Origin: Cytobacillus pseudoceanisediminis
GTDB lineage: Bacteria > Bacillota > Bacilli > Bacillales > Cytobacillaceae
Direction: 5' to 3'
DNA length: 64,000 bases
Assembly (NCBI RefSeq): GCF_023516215.1
Contig: NZ_CP097349.1
Location: 4,802,001-4,866,000, forward strand
The notes under the pieces were generated by a model. It was not told the DNA's origin. It saw nothing but the letters and a program-made list of their open reading frames with translations, and did no database searches. The position numbers were made by a program, and so were the translations under genes. This document shows, in pieces, positions 37,981 to 45,949 of the stretch (positions are counted from its first letter, which is position 1; the number at the start of each line of letters is the position of its first letter).

Positions 37981-38256
37981 TTGGTCTGCATTAATAATAT
38001 CTGCTATGAAGTGATTCAGGAAGAACGGGATGGTTTTAATGAGGAAGCATTTCGCGGGAGATACAGCGAAATTTTATCCAGGTATGACTATATTGTTGGC
38101 GACTGGGGATATGGTCAGCTTCGTCTCCGCGGCTTTTTCGATGATCAGAACCAAAAGGCTTCATTTGATACAAAAATAAGTACTCTGACCGAGTATCTTT
38201 ACGAATTCTGTAATTTCGGATGTGCCTATTTTGTTGTGAAAAAAGTGAAAAGCTAA
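37981..38256 (+). CDS. yutD: YutD-like protein (DUF1027)
   Basis: A 91-residue protein very close to YutD: YEVIQEERDGFNEEAFRGRY, IVGDWGYGQLRLRGFFDDQN and TEYLYEFCNFGCAYFVVKK. A TTG start with GAGGTGA is chosen over a GTG three codons before. The function is unknown; it is strongly conserved in Bacillales. Confidence 0.88.
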   Translation: MVCINNICYEVIQEERDGFNEEAFRGRYSEILSRYDYIVGDWGYGQLRLRGFFDDQNQKASFDTKISTLTEYLYEFCNFGCAYFVVKKVKS

Positions 38257-38288
38257 AAAGGGCAGGGGGGTAACCCTGCCCTTTTTTT
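38256..38288 (+). terminator. Terminator of yutD
   Basis: AAAAGGGCAGGG pairs with CCCTGCCCTTTT, followed by a T-run. Confidence 0.88.
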
Positions 38289-38321
38289 GATGCTGCCTGC
38301 CCTTTGTTGGTGTACGCTTTT

Positions 38322-38609
38322 TTAAGTCTCTGTATATGGCGGTTCTTCATTTTTATCAGGGTCATCATGCGGCGGATGCGCCCCTGGCATTTGCCTCGGC
38401 AAGTTCTGATGGAGGGACTTGAACTCATAATTGAAGGCACTGTAATAGCGCTGGCCCTCCTGCCATGGGGTGCTTTTGTTCTCTACCGGCTCATCCGCAT
38501 TTCTGGGAGAGCCATAGGCACCTTCAGGCAAGTCCTCGGGAATAAGGAAATTCCTTTGCGTTTCCACATTTGAGAAATCGGTGTATGTGCGTCTTTCTTT
38601 ATCGTCCAT
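38322..38609 (-). CDS. Small conserved acidic cytosolic protein
   Basis: A 95-residue hydrophilic protein, MDDKERRTYTDFSNVETQRN then FLIPEDLPEGAYGSPRNADE. It is rich in proline and acidic residues with no membrane part or cysteine. AAGGAGTG precedes the ATG. Its sequence is clearly protein-like, including STPWQEGQRYYSAFNYE. I recognise it only as a type of uncharacterised Bacillus protein; no function can be assigned. Confidence 0.75.
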   Translation of the reverse strand: MDDKERRTYTDFSNVETQRNFLIPEDLPEGAYGSPRNADEPVENKSTPWQEGQRYYSAFNYEFKSLHQNLPRQMPGAHPPHDDPDKNEEPPYTET

Positions 38610-38647
38610 GCTATCACTCCTTAGGAAGTTTATATGCAGCAGGGTCT

Positions 38648-38684
38648 TTAAAGAAAAAGGAGAACCCACAAAATAGGTTCTCCC
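38648..38684 (-). terminator. Terminator of the DUF3055 gene
   Basis: On the minus strand GGAGAACC pairs with GGTTCTCC around a 9-base loop, then CTTTTTCTTT. Confidence 0.75.
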
Positions 38685-38708
38685 TTAGTATCTGTTTATT
38701 ATCGTATA

Positions 38709-38975
38709 TTAAACGATTTCCATGAGAAATGACTTAAGCTCCTCTGCATCTTCCTCAGAAAGCTGAAAAACATGCTCAAGATAGCCTTCTTCCTTTAAAT
38801 CATCTTCTCCAATAATGGCAAATCGGCTTCCCTGGATATCAAGGACCAATTGTTTGCCGTAATAGCGATCGGAACGAACAATAGCCAAATCGAATCGCTG
38901 GTTTTCTCCCATAAAGCTGACAAATCTGGTTTTTGTTTCTTCGAGATCATCATATAAGAAAAAGCGTTCTGCCAA
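38709..38975 (-). CDS. DUF3055-type small protein
   Basis: An 88-residue protein: AERFFLYDDLEETKTRFVSF, FDLAIVRSDRYYGKQLVLDI and HVFQLSEEDAEELKSFL. It fits the DUF3055 family of Bacillales and Staphylococci. A TTG start with GAGGAGTG seven bases before is preferred. The role is unknown. Confidence 0.78.
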   Translation of the reverse strand: MAERFFLYDDLEETKTRFVSFMGENQRFDLAIVRSDRYYGKQLVLDIQGSRFAIIGEDDLKEEGYLEHVFQLSEEDAEELKSFLMEIV

Positions 38976-39208
38976 ATATAACACTCCTCAGTTGTTTTAT
39001 ATACCGATTATAGCATGTCCTTGTTGGGTTTATGTTCGAAGGGGATGAATCTTTTTATTCTCTTTTCACCCTTTAATGGCTAAATATATATTTTTTCTAT
39101 TAAAGGAAAAAATACTCAATTCAAAATATTGTGATACAATAGCTGGTAGGGTAGCATAGTAATAAAGGCTTATAGTCAATACAAAAATAAAGCTGGCAGC
39201 TGAGAGGA

Positions 39209-40525
39209 ATGAAAGGTATGGTCCACCATTACATAAAAAGATTTAAGCCGGTTGGAAATTGGGGCAAACTTATGCTTCCTTTAAATAAGATAAAGTATTT
39301 CCCTCCCCAATTCATTATCCGTGACCCGATTGCAGAAGGAGTAAATCTGGCGCTGAAACAAGGGTTTGAAGTGGCCGTTGCTGTTTTTAATTTTAAAAAT
39401 TGGCAAGACCTGTCCGAACAGCTGGGTGAGCTTTCTTTCAGACAGTTTATAAAAAACATTAAGATCATATTTTTGGCAGTCATTCAGCGGGAACTTGAAG
39501 ATAATCAAATCATTATCGTGCATGATCATTATAGCGATGGCCTTGCCTTGATAATGAAAGTGGACCATAGCAGGGATTGTGTGACAGAAATTGATCAAAC
39601 ACTGAAAAAAATTGTCAAAGAAGCTGAAAAATACATACATAGTGATACACCTCATATAAAGCCGGTTATTGATACGGGATATATGTTTGTTGAAAAGAAG
39701 TATTATTCGTCTGTTCAGGAAGCAGTCTACAAAGCCCATCAGCATGCACTCGCAATGGCCGAAAAAAGGGTCAGATCCGAGTTTAATGAAATGATGTACA
39801 AAATAAATAAAATTGTAGCGAAAAAGGATATTAAAATGCTGGCACAGCCGATTATTAATGTGGCTACAGGCGAGATAAAGGCTTGGGAAATGCTCACAAG
39901 AGGTCCGAGCGGCACTTCCCTGGAAAGCCCTCTACAGCTTTTTAGCATTGCTCGGCAGACGGGAAGCCTTTATGATCTGGAGCTAATCGTACTTGAGAAA
40001 ACACTTCAACAGATAACAAAGACAGACTGCAATCAGGATATATTTATTAACTTCACCCCGATTACAATAGGGAATGAAAGGTTTGTGAGGGATGTAAAGA
40101 AAATGCTCACCGGCTATAAAAATATTCCCCCTGAACAGATCACACTTGAAATTACTGAACGTGATCCCATTGAAGGTATTGAAAACTTTATATACAATAT
40201 AAAGGTATTAAGAACATTAGGATTTCGGGTGGCTGTGGATGACACCGGTGCAGGTTATGCCAGTTTAAATTCAATAAGTGAGATTATGCCGGATATTATA
40301 AAAATCGACCGTTCCGTCATTAAAGGCATTGATACGAACAGGGTAAAAGAATCCATGCTGAAGGGTCTCCTTTTAGTGGCGAAAGAAGCGGGTTCACTGG
40401 TGGTTGCCGAGGGAATTGAAAGTGAAGGGGAGGCATCGGTTCTCTCCAGAAACAATGTCGATTTAGCTCAGGGATATTTCTACGCTCGGCCGGATACTTT
40501 AACCAAGAGCCTGAAATCTTCATAG
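39209..40525 (+). CDS. EAL-domain protein with degenerate N-terminal GGDEF-like region
   Basis: A 438-residue protein. The first 195 residues resemble a GGDEF fold without the GGDEF motif. Residues about 200-430 are an EAL domain: WEMLTRGP (EML in place of EAL, glutamate kept), INFTPITI, LEITERD, VAVDDTGAGYASL, IIKIDRS, VVAEGIESEGEA and AQGYFYARP. Metal and general-base residues appear present, so c-di-GMP hydrolysis is possible. A second ATG three codons in has better site spacing (GAGAGG) and may be the true start. No membrane segment. Confidence 0.85.
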   Translation: MKGMVHHYIKRFKPVGNWGKLMLPLNKIKYFPPQFIIRDPIAEGVNLALKQGFEVAVAVFNFKNWQDLSEQLGELSFRQFIKNIKIIFLAVIQRELEDNQIIIVHDHYSDGLALIMKVDHSRDCVTEIDQTLKKIVKEAEKYIHSDTPHIKPVIDTGYMFVEKKYYSSVQEAVYKAHQHALAMAEKRVRSEFNEMMYKINKIVAKKDIKMLAQPIINVATGEIKAWEMLTRGPSGTSLESPLQLFSIARQTGSLYDLELIVLEKTLQQITKTDCNQDIFINFTPITIGNERFVRDVKKMLTGYKNIPPEQITLEITERDPIEGIENFIYNIKVLRTLGFRVAVDDTGAGYASLNSISEIMPDIIKIDRSVIKGIDTNRVKESMLKGLLLVAKEAGSLVVAEGIESEGEASVLSRNNVDLAQGYFYARPDTLTKSLKSS

Positions 40526-40540
40526 GAGGAAGGAAGCATT

Positions 40541-40980
40541 ATGTATTTCGTAGACAGGGAAAAGATCGAAGACACACTTAGTTATCTGGAACAGCAAATC
40601 TCCCTTTTGAAGAAGTGAAAGAGTGGACATCCCCTATTGAAAAGGCAGCCTTGGAACGGATTGCCCAAATTATGATCGAAGCTATCCTTGATACTGGTAA
40701 TACGATGATTGACGGCTTTATCATGAGGGATCCAGGCAGCTACGATGATATCGTGGATATTCTTGACGACGAAAAGGTCATCAGCAAAGAAATGAGCAAT
40801 AGCTTTAAACAGTTCATTACATATCGTAAAATGCTCGTCCAAAATTACACAGACGTCAATCATGAGGGGCTAATAACAGCTATAAGCAGTCATATGTCCA
40901 TGATTAAAGAGTTTCCGGGCAGGGTCAGGGAGTATCTAACCAATGAACTGGGGCCGGTTTCTGCTTTTAAACCTCAATAA
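40541..40980 (+). pseudogene. yutE: YutE (DUF86, HepT-like), frameshifted as read
   Basis: MYFVDREKIEDTLSYLEQQI begins a YutE-type protein, but the frame stops after 25 codons. Adding one T to the T4 run at 40605-40608 changes SLLKK-stop to SLFEEVKEWTSPIEKAALER and joins the rest: IMIEAILDTGNTMIDGFIMR, DPGSYDDIVDILDDEKVI and YLTNELGPVSAF. The joined protein is 146 residues, the usual length, and holds the RxxxxYxx-type HepT feature only weakly. It follows the EAL gene by 15 bp with GGAGGAAGG. A base missing from the sequence is more likely than decay. Confidence 0.85.
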
Positions 40981-41006
40981 AGATCGGAGAAATCCGATCT
41001 TTTTCT
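40978..41006 (+). terminator. Terminator of yutE
   Basis: AAAGATCGGA pairs with TCCGATCTTT around a 4-base loop, followed by T. Confidence 0.85.
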
Positions 41007-41055
41007 CTGTATGGGAAACTATGAAATGGAACTGTATGAATAACTCTGTGGAAAG

Positions 41056-41300
41056 GCTGTCTGCATCTAGCTCCAGCGCCTAGCCCCTCGGGTCATAAGC
41101 CAAATCACTCAAGAAATCGGGCAAGGAACGCTTCGTCAGCGATTCATCGCCCGACCGAAGCTTGCTTTGGGAGGTTTCCTGCTTGATTCGTCTTATGCCT
41201 GCCGGACTTGCACTGGATGTGCTGGCTTCAACGTTCACCACAGGACGGTGGCGGTTTTTAGTTGGAGTTCATCTGATCAAGATGCTTCCGCTTTTGTTCC
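41056..41300 (+). repeat. Composite copy of the dispersed repeat
   Basis: The left arm CTAGCTCCAGCGCCTAGCCC and CTCGGGTCATAAGCC is followed by about 170 bases including TCGTCTTATGCCTGCCGG, then a right arm GATGCTTCCGCTTTTGTTCC. The CATAAGCC/GTCTTATGCC inverted pair is shared with the composite copy near 11 kb. No reading frame here looks like a protein. Confidence 0.7.
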
Positions 41301-41345
41301 TAGGGAGCATATTAGGCTTGAATAAAGAGAAGGGCGGTGAATGTC

Positions 41346-41972
41346 ATGCATGTTGGAGAAAATTCAACAAAAGAAGAGATCTTGAGGTTAATTAAAACAA
41401 CCGGGAAGCTTTCCATACTGGAAATGGCCAGAGAGCTGGGAATAACAGAAATGGCCGTCAGAAAGCATATTCAGGCTCTTGAAAAAGATGGCTTTATTAG
41501 ATCTGCAATCCAGAGGCAAACAAAAGGGCGCCCTTCAAAGCTTTATCAGCTAACAGCAAAGGGCGAAGATCTGTTTCCGAAAAAATACAAGCAGTTAAGT
41601 GTTGAATTATTAACAGAACTTAAAAGCATGGGGCAGGGCCATTTAATTACAGAGTTGTTTTCAAGAAGGAAAAACCGCCTCGTACAGCAGTATGAGATTC
41701 AGACGGCCGGGAAATCTTTTTCAGAAAAGCTTCAAGTTCTTGAGGACCTTCTCCTGCTTGAAGGCTTTATGCCGGAATTGCTAATAGAGGAAGGCCAAGT
41801 CCACCTCAAAGAGTTTAATTGCCCATATATTGAAACAGCAGAAGAATTTAAACAAATCTGCAGGTCCGAAAAAGAGTTTATCAAAGATTTTCTTTCTGCT
41901 GATCATGTTGATATCAAATCCTGTATGGCTGCAGGTGATGGGTGCTGTCATTATATAATAAAGCAAGATTAG
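41346..41972 (+). CDS. SufR-like iron-sulfur helix-turn-helix regulator
   Basis: A 208-residue protein. The N-terminal winged helix is seen in SILEMARELGITEMAVRKHI and QALEKDGFI, followed by GRPSKLYQLTAKGEDLFP. The C-terminal part holds C159 in EFNCPY, C172 in QICRSE, C193 and the C200-C201 pair in GDGCCHYII, the pattern of SufR-type Fe-S regulators. GGGCGGTGA six bases before ATG decides the start. It may sense Fe-S status and control suf or related genes; the target is unknown. It is an insertion between yutE and yutF relative to B. subtilis. Confidence 0.82.
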   Translation: MHVGENSTKEEILRLIKTTGKLSILEMARELGITEMAVRKHIQALEKDGFIRSAIQRQTKGRPSKLYQLTAKGEDLFPKKYKQLSVELLTELKSMGQGHLITELFSRRKNRLVQQYEIQTAGKSFSEKLQVLEDLLLLEGFMPELLIEEGQVHLKEFNCPYIETAEEFKQICRSEKEFIKDFLSADHVDIKSCMAAGDGCCHYIIKQD

Positions 41973-42145
41973 GCGGGGGCCCCTGTTCAAGGAGTTTTTT
42001 TGCGGGAATTACTTTATTATTCATCCTTGCAATCGTGAAAAATTGCACAATTCACCACGTTCCTTTAAGATAGCTTTTATGGGCGATAGCTCAGTTGAAA
42101 AATAGGGATATTAATAAAAGCATAGATCATTTGGGAGTGATGGCT

Positions 42146-42913
42146 GTGAAAAAATATAAAGGATACTTAATCGATTTAGATGGCACCATGTATCGCGGGA
42201 CAGAGCTGATCAGTGAGGCAGCTGATTTTGTCAATAAGCTTAGGGAACTGGATCTTCCCTATTTGTTTGTGACGAATAATTCTTCCAGAACACCAGCCCA
42301 GGTAGCAGAGAAGCTTGTGAAGTTCGGCATTCCTGCCGAAGAAGAGCAGGTCTTTACAACGAGCATGGCTACTGCCAACTACATATATGAACAGCAAACC
42401 GATGCTTCAGTTTATGTGATTGGAGAAGAAGGAATACGGGAAGCGCTGGCTGAAAAGGGGCTAAGCTTTGCTGAGGAGCATGCGGACTACGTCGTAGTGG
42501 GGATTGACCGCTCCATTAACTATGAAAAGCTATCCATCGCCTGTCTGGCTGTCCGGAATGGAGCAGCATTCATTTCCACGAACGGAGACATTGCTATTCC
42601 GACAGAAAGAGGGCTGCTTCCGGGTAATGGGTCACTAACCTCTGTCATTACTGTATCGACACAAAAAGAGCCGGTGTTTATCGGAAAACCGGAATCGATC
42701 ATCATGGAGCAGGCTTTAAAGGTGCTGGGAACAGCTAAGGAAGAAACCCTGATGGTTGGGGATAACTATGATACGGATATTTTAGCAGGAATGAATGCCA
42801 GTATGGATACCTTGCTTGTCCATACAGGTGTAACAACGAAAGAGCTATTGAAGGGTTATGACAAAAAGCCTGACTTTGTGCTCGATTCATTAGCGGATTG
42901 GGACTTTAAATAG
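42146..42913 (+). CDS. yutF: HAD-family phosphatase YutF (NagD-type)
   Basis: A 255-residue HAD hydrolase: motif I YLIDLDGTMYRG, motif II LFVTNNSSRT, the lysine in FIGKPESIIM, and motif III/IV MVGDNYDTDILAG. The GTG start with GGGAGTGA gives the same N-terminus as B. subtilis YutF. The cap type is IIA as in NagD, suggesting dephosphorylation of small phospho-metabolites; the substrate is unknown. Confidence 0.92.
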   Translation: MKKYKGYLIDLDGTMYRGTELISEAADFVNKLRELDLPYLFVTNNSSRTPAQVAEKLVKFGIPAEEEQVFTTSMATANYIYEQQTDASVYVIGEEGIREALAEKGLSFAEEHADYVVVGIDRSINYEKLSIACLAVRNGAAFISTNGDIAIPTERGLLPGNGSLTSVITVSTQKEPVFIGKPESIIMEQALKVLGTAKEETLMVGDNYDTDILAGMNASMDTLLVHTGVTTKELLKGYDKKPDFVLDSLADWDFK

Positions 42914-42947
42914 AAAAGGATGGAGAAAAGCTCTCCATCCTTTTTTA
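42914..42947. terminator. Bidirectional terminator between yutF and yutG
   Basis: AAAAGGATGGAGA pairs with TCTCCATCCTTTT; T-runs lie on both sides, serving the convergent genes. Confidence 0.88.
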
Positions 42948-43442
42948 TTCCGCATTTTCGGCACTGTGTGCCAGCCTGCTCGAAGCGGCTGCAGCGATAG
43001 CTCCGACAATATCATCGAGGAAGGTATGGCATCTTCCTGAACTCTTATCGTTCAGATCCTTCAGGATGCCAGGCTTCAATTTATCGATATATCCAAAATT
43101 GGTAAATCCAATGGAACCATATACGTTTACAATGGATAATGCCAGTACTTCATCCGCTCCATATAAACCCTCATCTGTAGCGATAATCGACTGCAGCGGC
43201 TCTAAGAGTTTCTTTTCCTCGGCCAGCATATCAAGCTGAATGCCCGTTAAAATGGCGTTTTGAACTTCTCTTTTTGATAAAACACGCTCAACATTATGAA
43301 TGCAATCTTTCATTTGTAAATTGGGGTGATATTTCTCTTGGAGGAAGAACACTAAATCAGCTATATCCTGAATTTCTACCCCTCTTTCATGGAGCCATTT
43401 ACGTGCTGTCTGCTCTGTAACGTTAACTGCTTTTTTCTTCAT
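42945..43442 (-). CDS. yutG: Phosphatidylglycerophosphatase A-like protein YutG
   Basis: A 165-residue soluble protein of the PgpA/YutG family: TARKWLHERGVEIQDIADLV, TDEGLYGADEVLALSIVNVY, GSIGFTNFGYIDKLKPGIL and CHTFLDDIVGAIAAAAS with the acidic LDD segment. Unlike E. coli PgpA it lacks clear membrane helices. The activity in Bacillus is not known. AGGTGAAGCC lies before the ATG. Convergent with yutF. Confidence 0.88.
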   Translation of the reverse strand: MKKKAVNVTEQTARKWLHERGVEIQDIADLVFFLQEKYHPNLQMKDCIHNVERVLSKREVQNAILTGIQLDMLAEEKKLLEPLQSIIATDEGLYGADEVLALSIVNVYGSIGFTNFGYIDKLKPGILKDLNDKSSGRCHTFLDDIVGAIAAAASSRLAHSAENAE

Positions 43443-43702
43443 TCATTGGCTTCACCTTTTCTGGTTATTAAATAATTGCGGGAATGTCCAGGCCTAGCTA
43501 AGGTCCTGTGTTATGCACTTTTAGATTCTTTTCACTATGTATATACCCTTTTTTTATCAAATATGCCCGATGCCGCTGAAACGGAAAAATTTCATTTCCT
43601 GTATTATTTCCATGGTACACAGTCTTATCCAAGAAAACAACAAGTTTTAAAGTCTTCTATCATATATATTCCATAAGGATCTCTCTAAAATGAGGTGGTA
43701 TA

Positions 43703-44709
43703 ATGTTTAGAAAACTTTTGAAAGAACAATTTGGGATAGAAGCAGAGGATACGATGAGAATCGGAAAATATGATGCATGCCGAAAGCAGGGACAGCTTTA
43801 TTTGCTTGTGCCTGCGGGGCATACAGATGAAGAAGAACTCGAAGAACTGGACCAAATGGCAGAACACCTTACCAATTGCGGGGATAGGAACATAAGCACT
43901 TTTATGAAAACAAAGGAAGGTAAACAATCAATTGATTGGAACGATAGCCGCTTTTGCATTCTGGTTAACCGGCATACACTGAGCAGAAAACAAAGTCAGT
44001 TTGGACGAAAGCTGGCAAAGTTCCATTACAGAGGCAGGAGCATTTCGTTTCCCGTGAAAAAAACAAGCAGAATCGGGCAGTGGAAACAGCTCTGGGAACA
44101 GCGGCTGGATCAAATGGAAAAGGTATGGAATGAGATGCTTTTCCAAAAGCCTGAAAATGATTTTGAGAGAATGTTTTTAGAGTCGTTTCCATACTATATG
44201 GGGCTTGCTGAAAATTCAATCCAATATCTTGTGGATACTGAGCTTGATGACGAACCAGAAATGGCAGACAGCGGAACCGTTTGTCATATAAGACTAACAT
44301 CTGCCACCTGGGGAGACAGTTATTATATGAAAAATCCATTTGACTGGGTATTTGATCATTCATCCAGAGATTTGGCGGAATGGACGAGAGAGAAATATTT
44401 CCATAATATCAAAACGTATCAGCCGGATCTGCGCCAATTTTTATCGGAATATCAAAGTGTAGGGCCATTATCCTCCTTCTCATGGCGGCTATACTATGCT
44501 CGTCTATTATTTCCTCTCCATTATTTCGAAACAATAGAAAATTATTATGGTGCAGATTCTGAACAGCAGAAGCTTGTGCTTCAGGAGCGCCTGCAGAAGT
44601 ATCTTTGGCAGTCTGACGATCATGAGCGTTTTCTGGGGGATTTTTCGAATTTGCCGAGGTCCCCATCAAAAAACTCAGGATTCCTCTGGTGAATTGGATC
44701 AAGAGCTGA
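43703..44709 (+). CDS. yutH: Spore coat-associated protein YutH, C-terminus frameshifted
   Basis: The protein matches YutH, a CotS-related kinase-like spore protein: FRKLLKEQFGIEAEDTMRIG, FGRKLAKFHYRGR, YYMGLAENSIQYLVDTELDD, and YYARLLFPLHYFETIENYY. As read, the frame stops at 44692 with a foreign tail. Adding one T to the T5 run at 44641-44645 gives FFEFAEVPIKKLRIPLVNWI and a stop at 44709, restoring the family end and about 335 residues. No complete kinase catalytic set is visible. It lies upstream of hom-thrCB as in B. subtilis. Confidence 0.85.
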
Positions 44710-44780
44710 AAATAGGCAGGGAAATTCCCTTACTTGGCGAATGGAACATAAGCTTGAGAATGTAAAGAGGGGATATTTTA

Positions 44781-45743
44781 ATGAAACCATACGTATTTAT
44801 CAGCAGGAAGCTGCCTGAAAATGTTATTGCCATTTTAAAAGAAAAGTACACAGTTGAAATGTGGGATCGGGAAGATGTGCCGGTACCTTACGATGTATTC
44901 TTACAGGAGGCGAGAAAAGCAGATGCCCTTTTAACTATGCTATCAGAGCCGGTGAATGAGGAAGTTCTGGAAGCAGGAGGGAAGCTGAAGATCATAGCCA
45001 ATATGGCTGTCGGCTATGATAATGTGGATGTTGAGACAGCAAAAAGGCTCGGAATCACGGTGACCAATACACCAGAGGTATTGAATGATTCAACTGCCGA
45101 CCTGACGTTTGCGCTTGTGCTCGCTGCTGCGCGCAGAATGGTGGAGGCTGCTGAGTTTGTGAAGAAAGGCAATTGGAAGAGCTGGAGTCCGCTGCTTTTA
45201 GCAGGGCAGGATGTACATCATAAAACAATCGGGATTGTAGGGATGGGGAATATCGGAAAAACAGTTGCAAAGCGTGCAGCTGGATTTGATATGGAGATTT
45301 TATATCACAATCGTTCGAGGAAGCCGGATGCGGAACAGGAACTGGGAGCCCAATATGTCAGCTTTGATGAATTGCTCGAACGCTCAGATTTCGTTGTCTG
45401 CCTGACGCCCTTGACAGAAGAAACAAGGAATTTATTTAACCGAAATGCATTCCAGAAGATGAAAGGCAAGGCTGTTTTTGTAAATGCCTCAAGAGGGCCG
45501 GTTGTAAATGAACATGATTTATATGAAGCACTGAAGGCAGGAGAGATTGCAGCGGCAGGATTGGATGTTTTTGCGGAGGAGCCAATTGGCGAAGACCATC
45601 CTCTGCTGGAGCTGAAAAATGTAGTGGCTATGCCCCATATCGGAAGTGCCAGCATAGAAACGCGCTATGCCATGATGCAGCTGTGTGTGGAAAACATTGA
45701 TCTAGTCCTTTCAGGAAAGAAACCAAAAACACCAGTCGAATAG
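44781..45743 (+). CDS. D-isomer-specific 2-hydroxyacid dehydrogenase (glyoxylate/hydroxypyruvate reductase type)
   Basis: A 320-residue NAD(P)-dependent dehydrogenase. The Rossmann motif is IGIVGMGNIGKTVAKRA, the catalytic arginine is in FVNASRGPVVNE, the glutamate in GLDVFAEEP, and the histidine in AMPHIGSA. The pattern is closest to the GyaR/GhrB group acting on glyoxylate or hydroxypyruvate. GAGGGGAT precedes the ATG. It is placed between yutH and hom and is not co-transcribed with hom, because a terminator and promoter separate them. Confidence 0.9.
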   Translation: MKPYVFISRKLPENVIAILKEKYTVEMWDREDVPVPYDVFLQEARKADALLTMLSEPVNEEVLEAGGKLKIIANMAVGYDNVDVETAKRLGITVTNTPEVLNDSTADLTFALVLAAARRMVEAAEFVKKGNWKSWSPLLLAGQDVHHKTIGIVGMGNIGKTVAKRAAGFDMEILYHNRSRKPDAEQELGAQYVSFDELLERSDFVVCLTPLTEETRNLFNRNAFQKMKGKAVFVNASRGPVVNEHDLYEALKAGEIAAAGLDVFAEEPIGEDHPLLELKNVVAMPHIGSASIETRYAMMQLCVENIDLVLSGKKPKTPVE

Positions 45744-45751
45744 AAGTGATG

Positions 45752-45783
45752 AAGGCACCCCAAAGCAGGGTGCCTTTATTTAT
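45752..45783 (+). terminator. Terminator of the hydroxyacid dehydrogenase gene
   Basis: AGGCACCC pairs with GGGTGCCT around a 7-base loop, followed by TTATTTA. Confidence 0.85.
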
Positions 45784-45864
45784 AGATAAAAAAATTTAAA
45801 AAATAAAATCGCAATAAATCAGTATGTGAAGCGCTTCCAGTCATTATTTTCGGAAAATTGCCTA

Positions 45865-45893
45865 TTGTAAAAACGCCGCTTGACCCCTATAAT
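45865..45893 (+). promoter_or_regulatory. Sigma-A promoter of hom-thrC-thrB
   Basis: TTGTAA and TATAAT are 17 bases apart, about 55 bases before the hom start. A perfect GAAGCGCTTC palindrome lies just upstream at 45828-45837. Confidence 0.7.
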
Positions 45894-45949
45894 GTCTACT
45901 ATACAAATACAAATGTACTTGCATAGTGAACACTAAAGGGGGAGCTAGC

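Noticed and set aside
41162..41395. 77-codon plus-strand frame before the SufR-like gene
   Set aside because: It lies inside the composite repeat and overlaps the real regulator start; no site or homologous pattern.
42081..42097. tRNA-like start GGGCGATAGCTCAGTTG
   Set aside because: It resembles an acceptor and D-arm, but no anticodon arm, T-arm (GGTTCGA) or CCA end follows; the sequence runs into yutF.
43476..43676. 66-codon frame between yutG and yutH
   Set aside because: No ribosome site, poor codon pattern, and it covers the likely divergent promoter region.
44547..44765. Separate 72-codon frame at the end of yutH
   Set aside because: It is in a third frame, overlaps the yutH end, and shows no family pattern; the yutH end is explained by a one-base loss.
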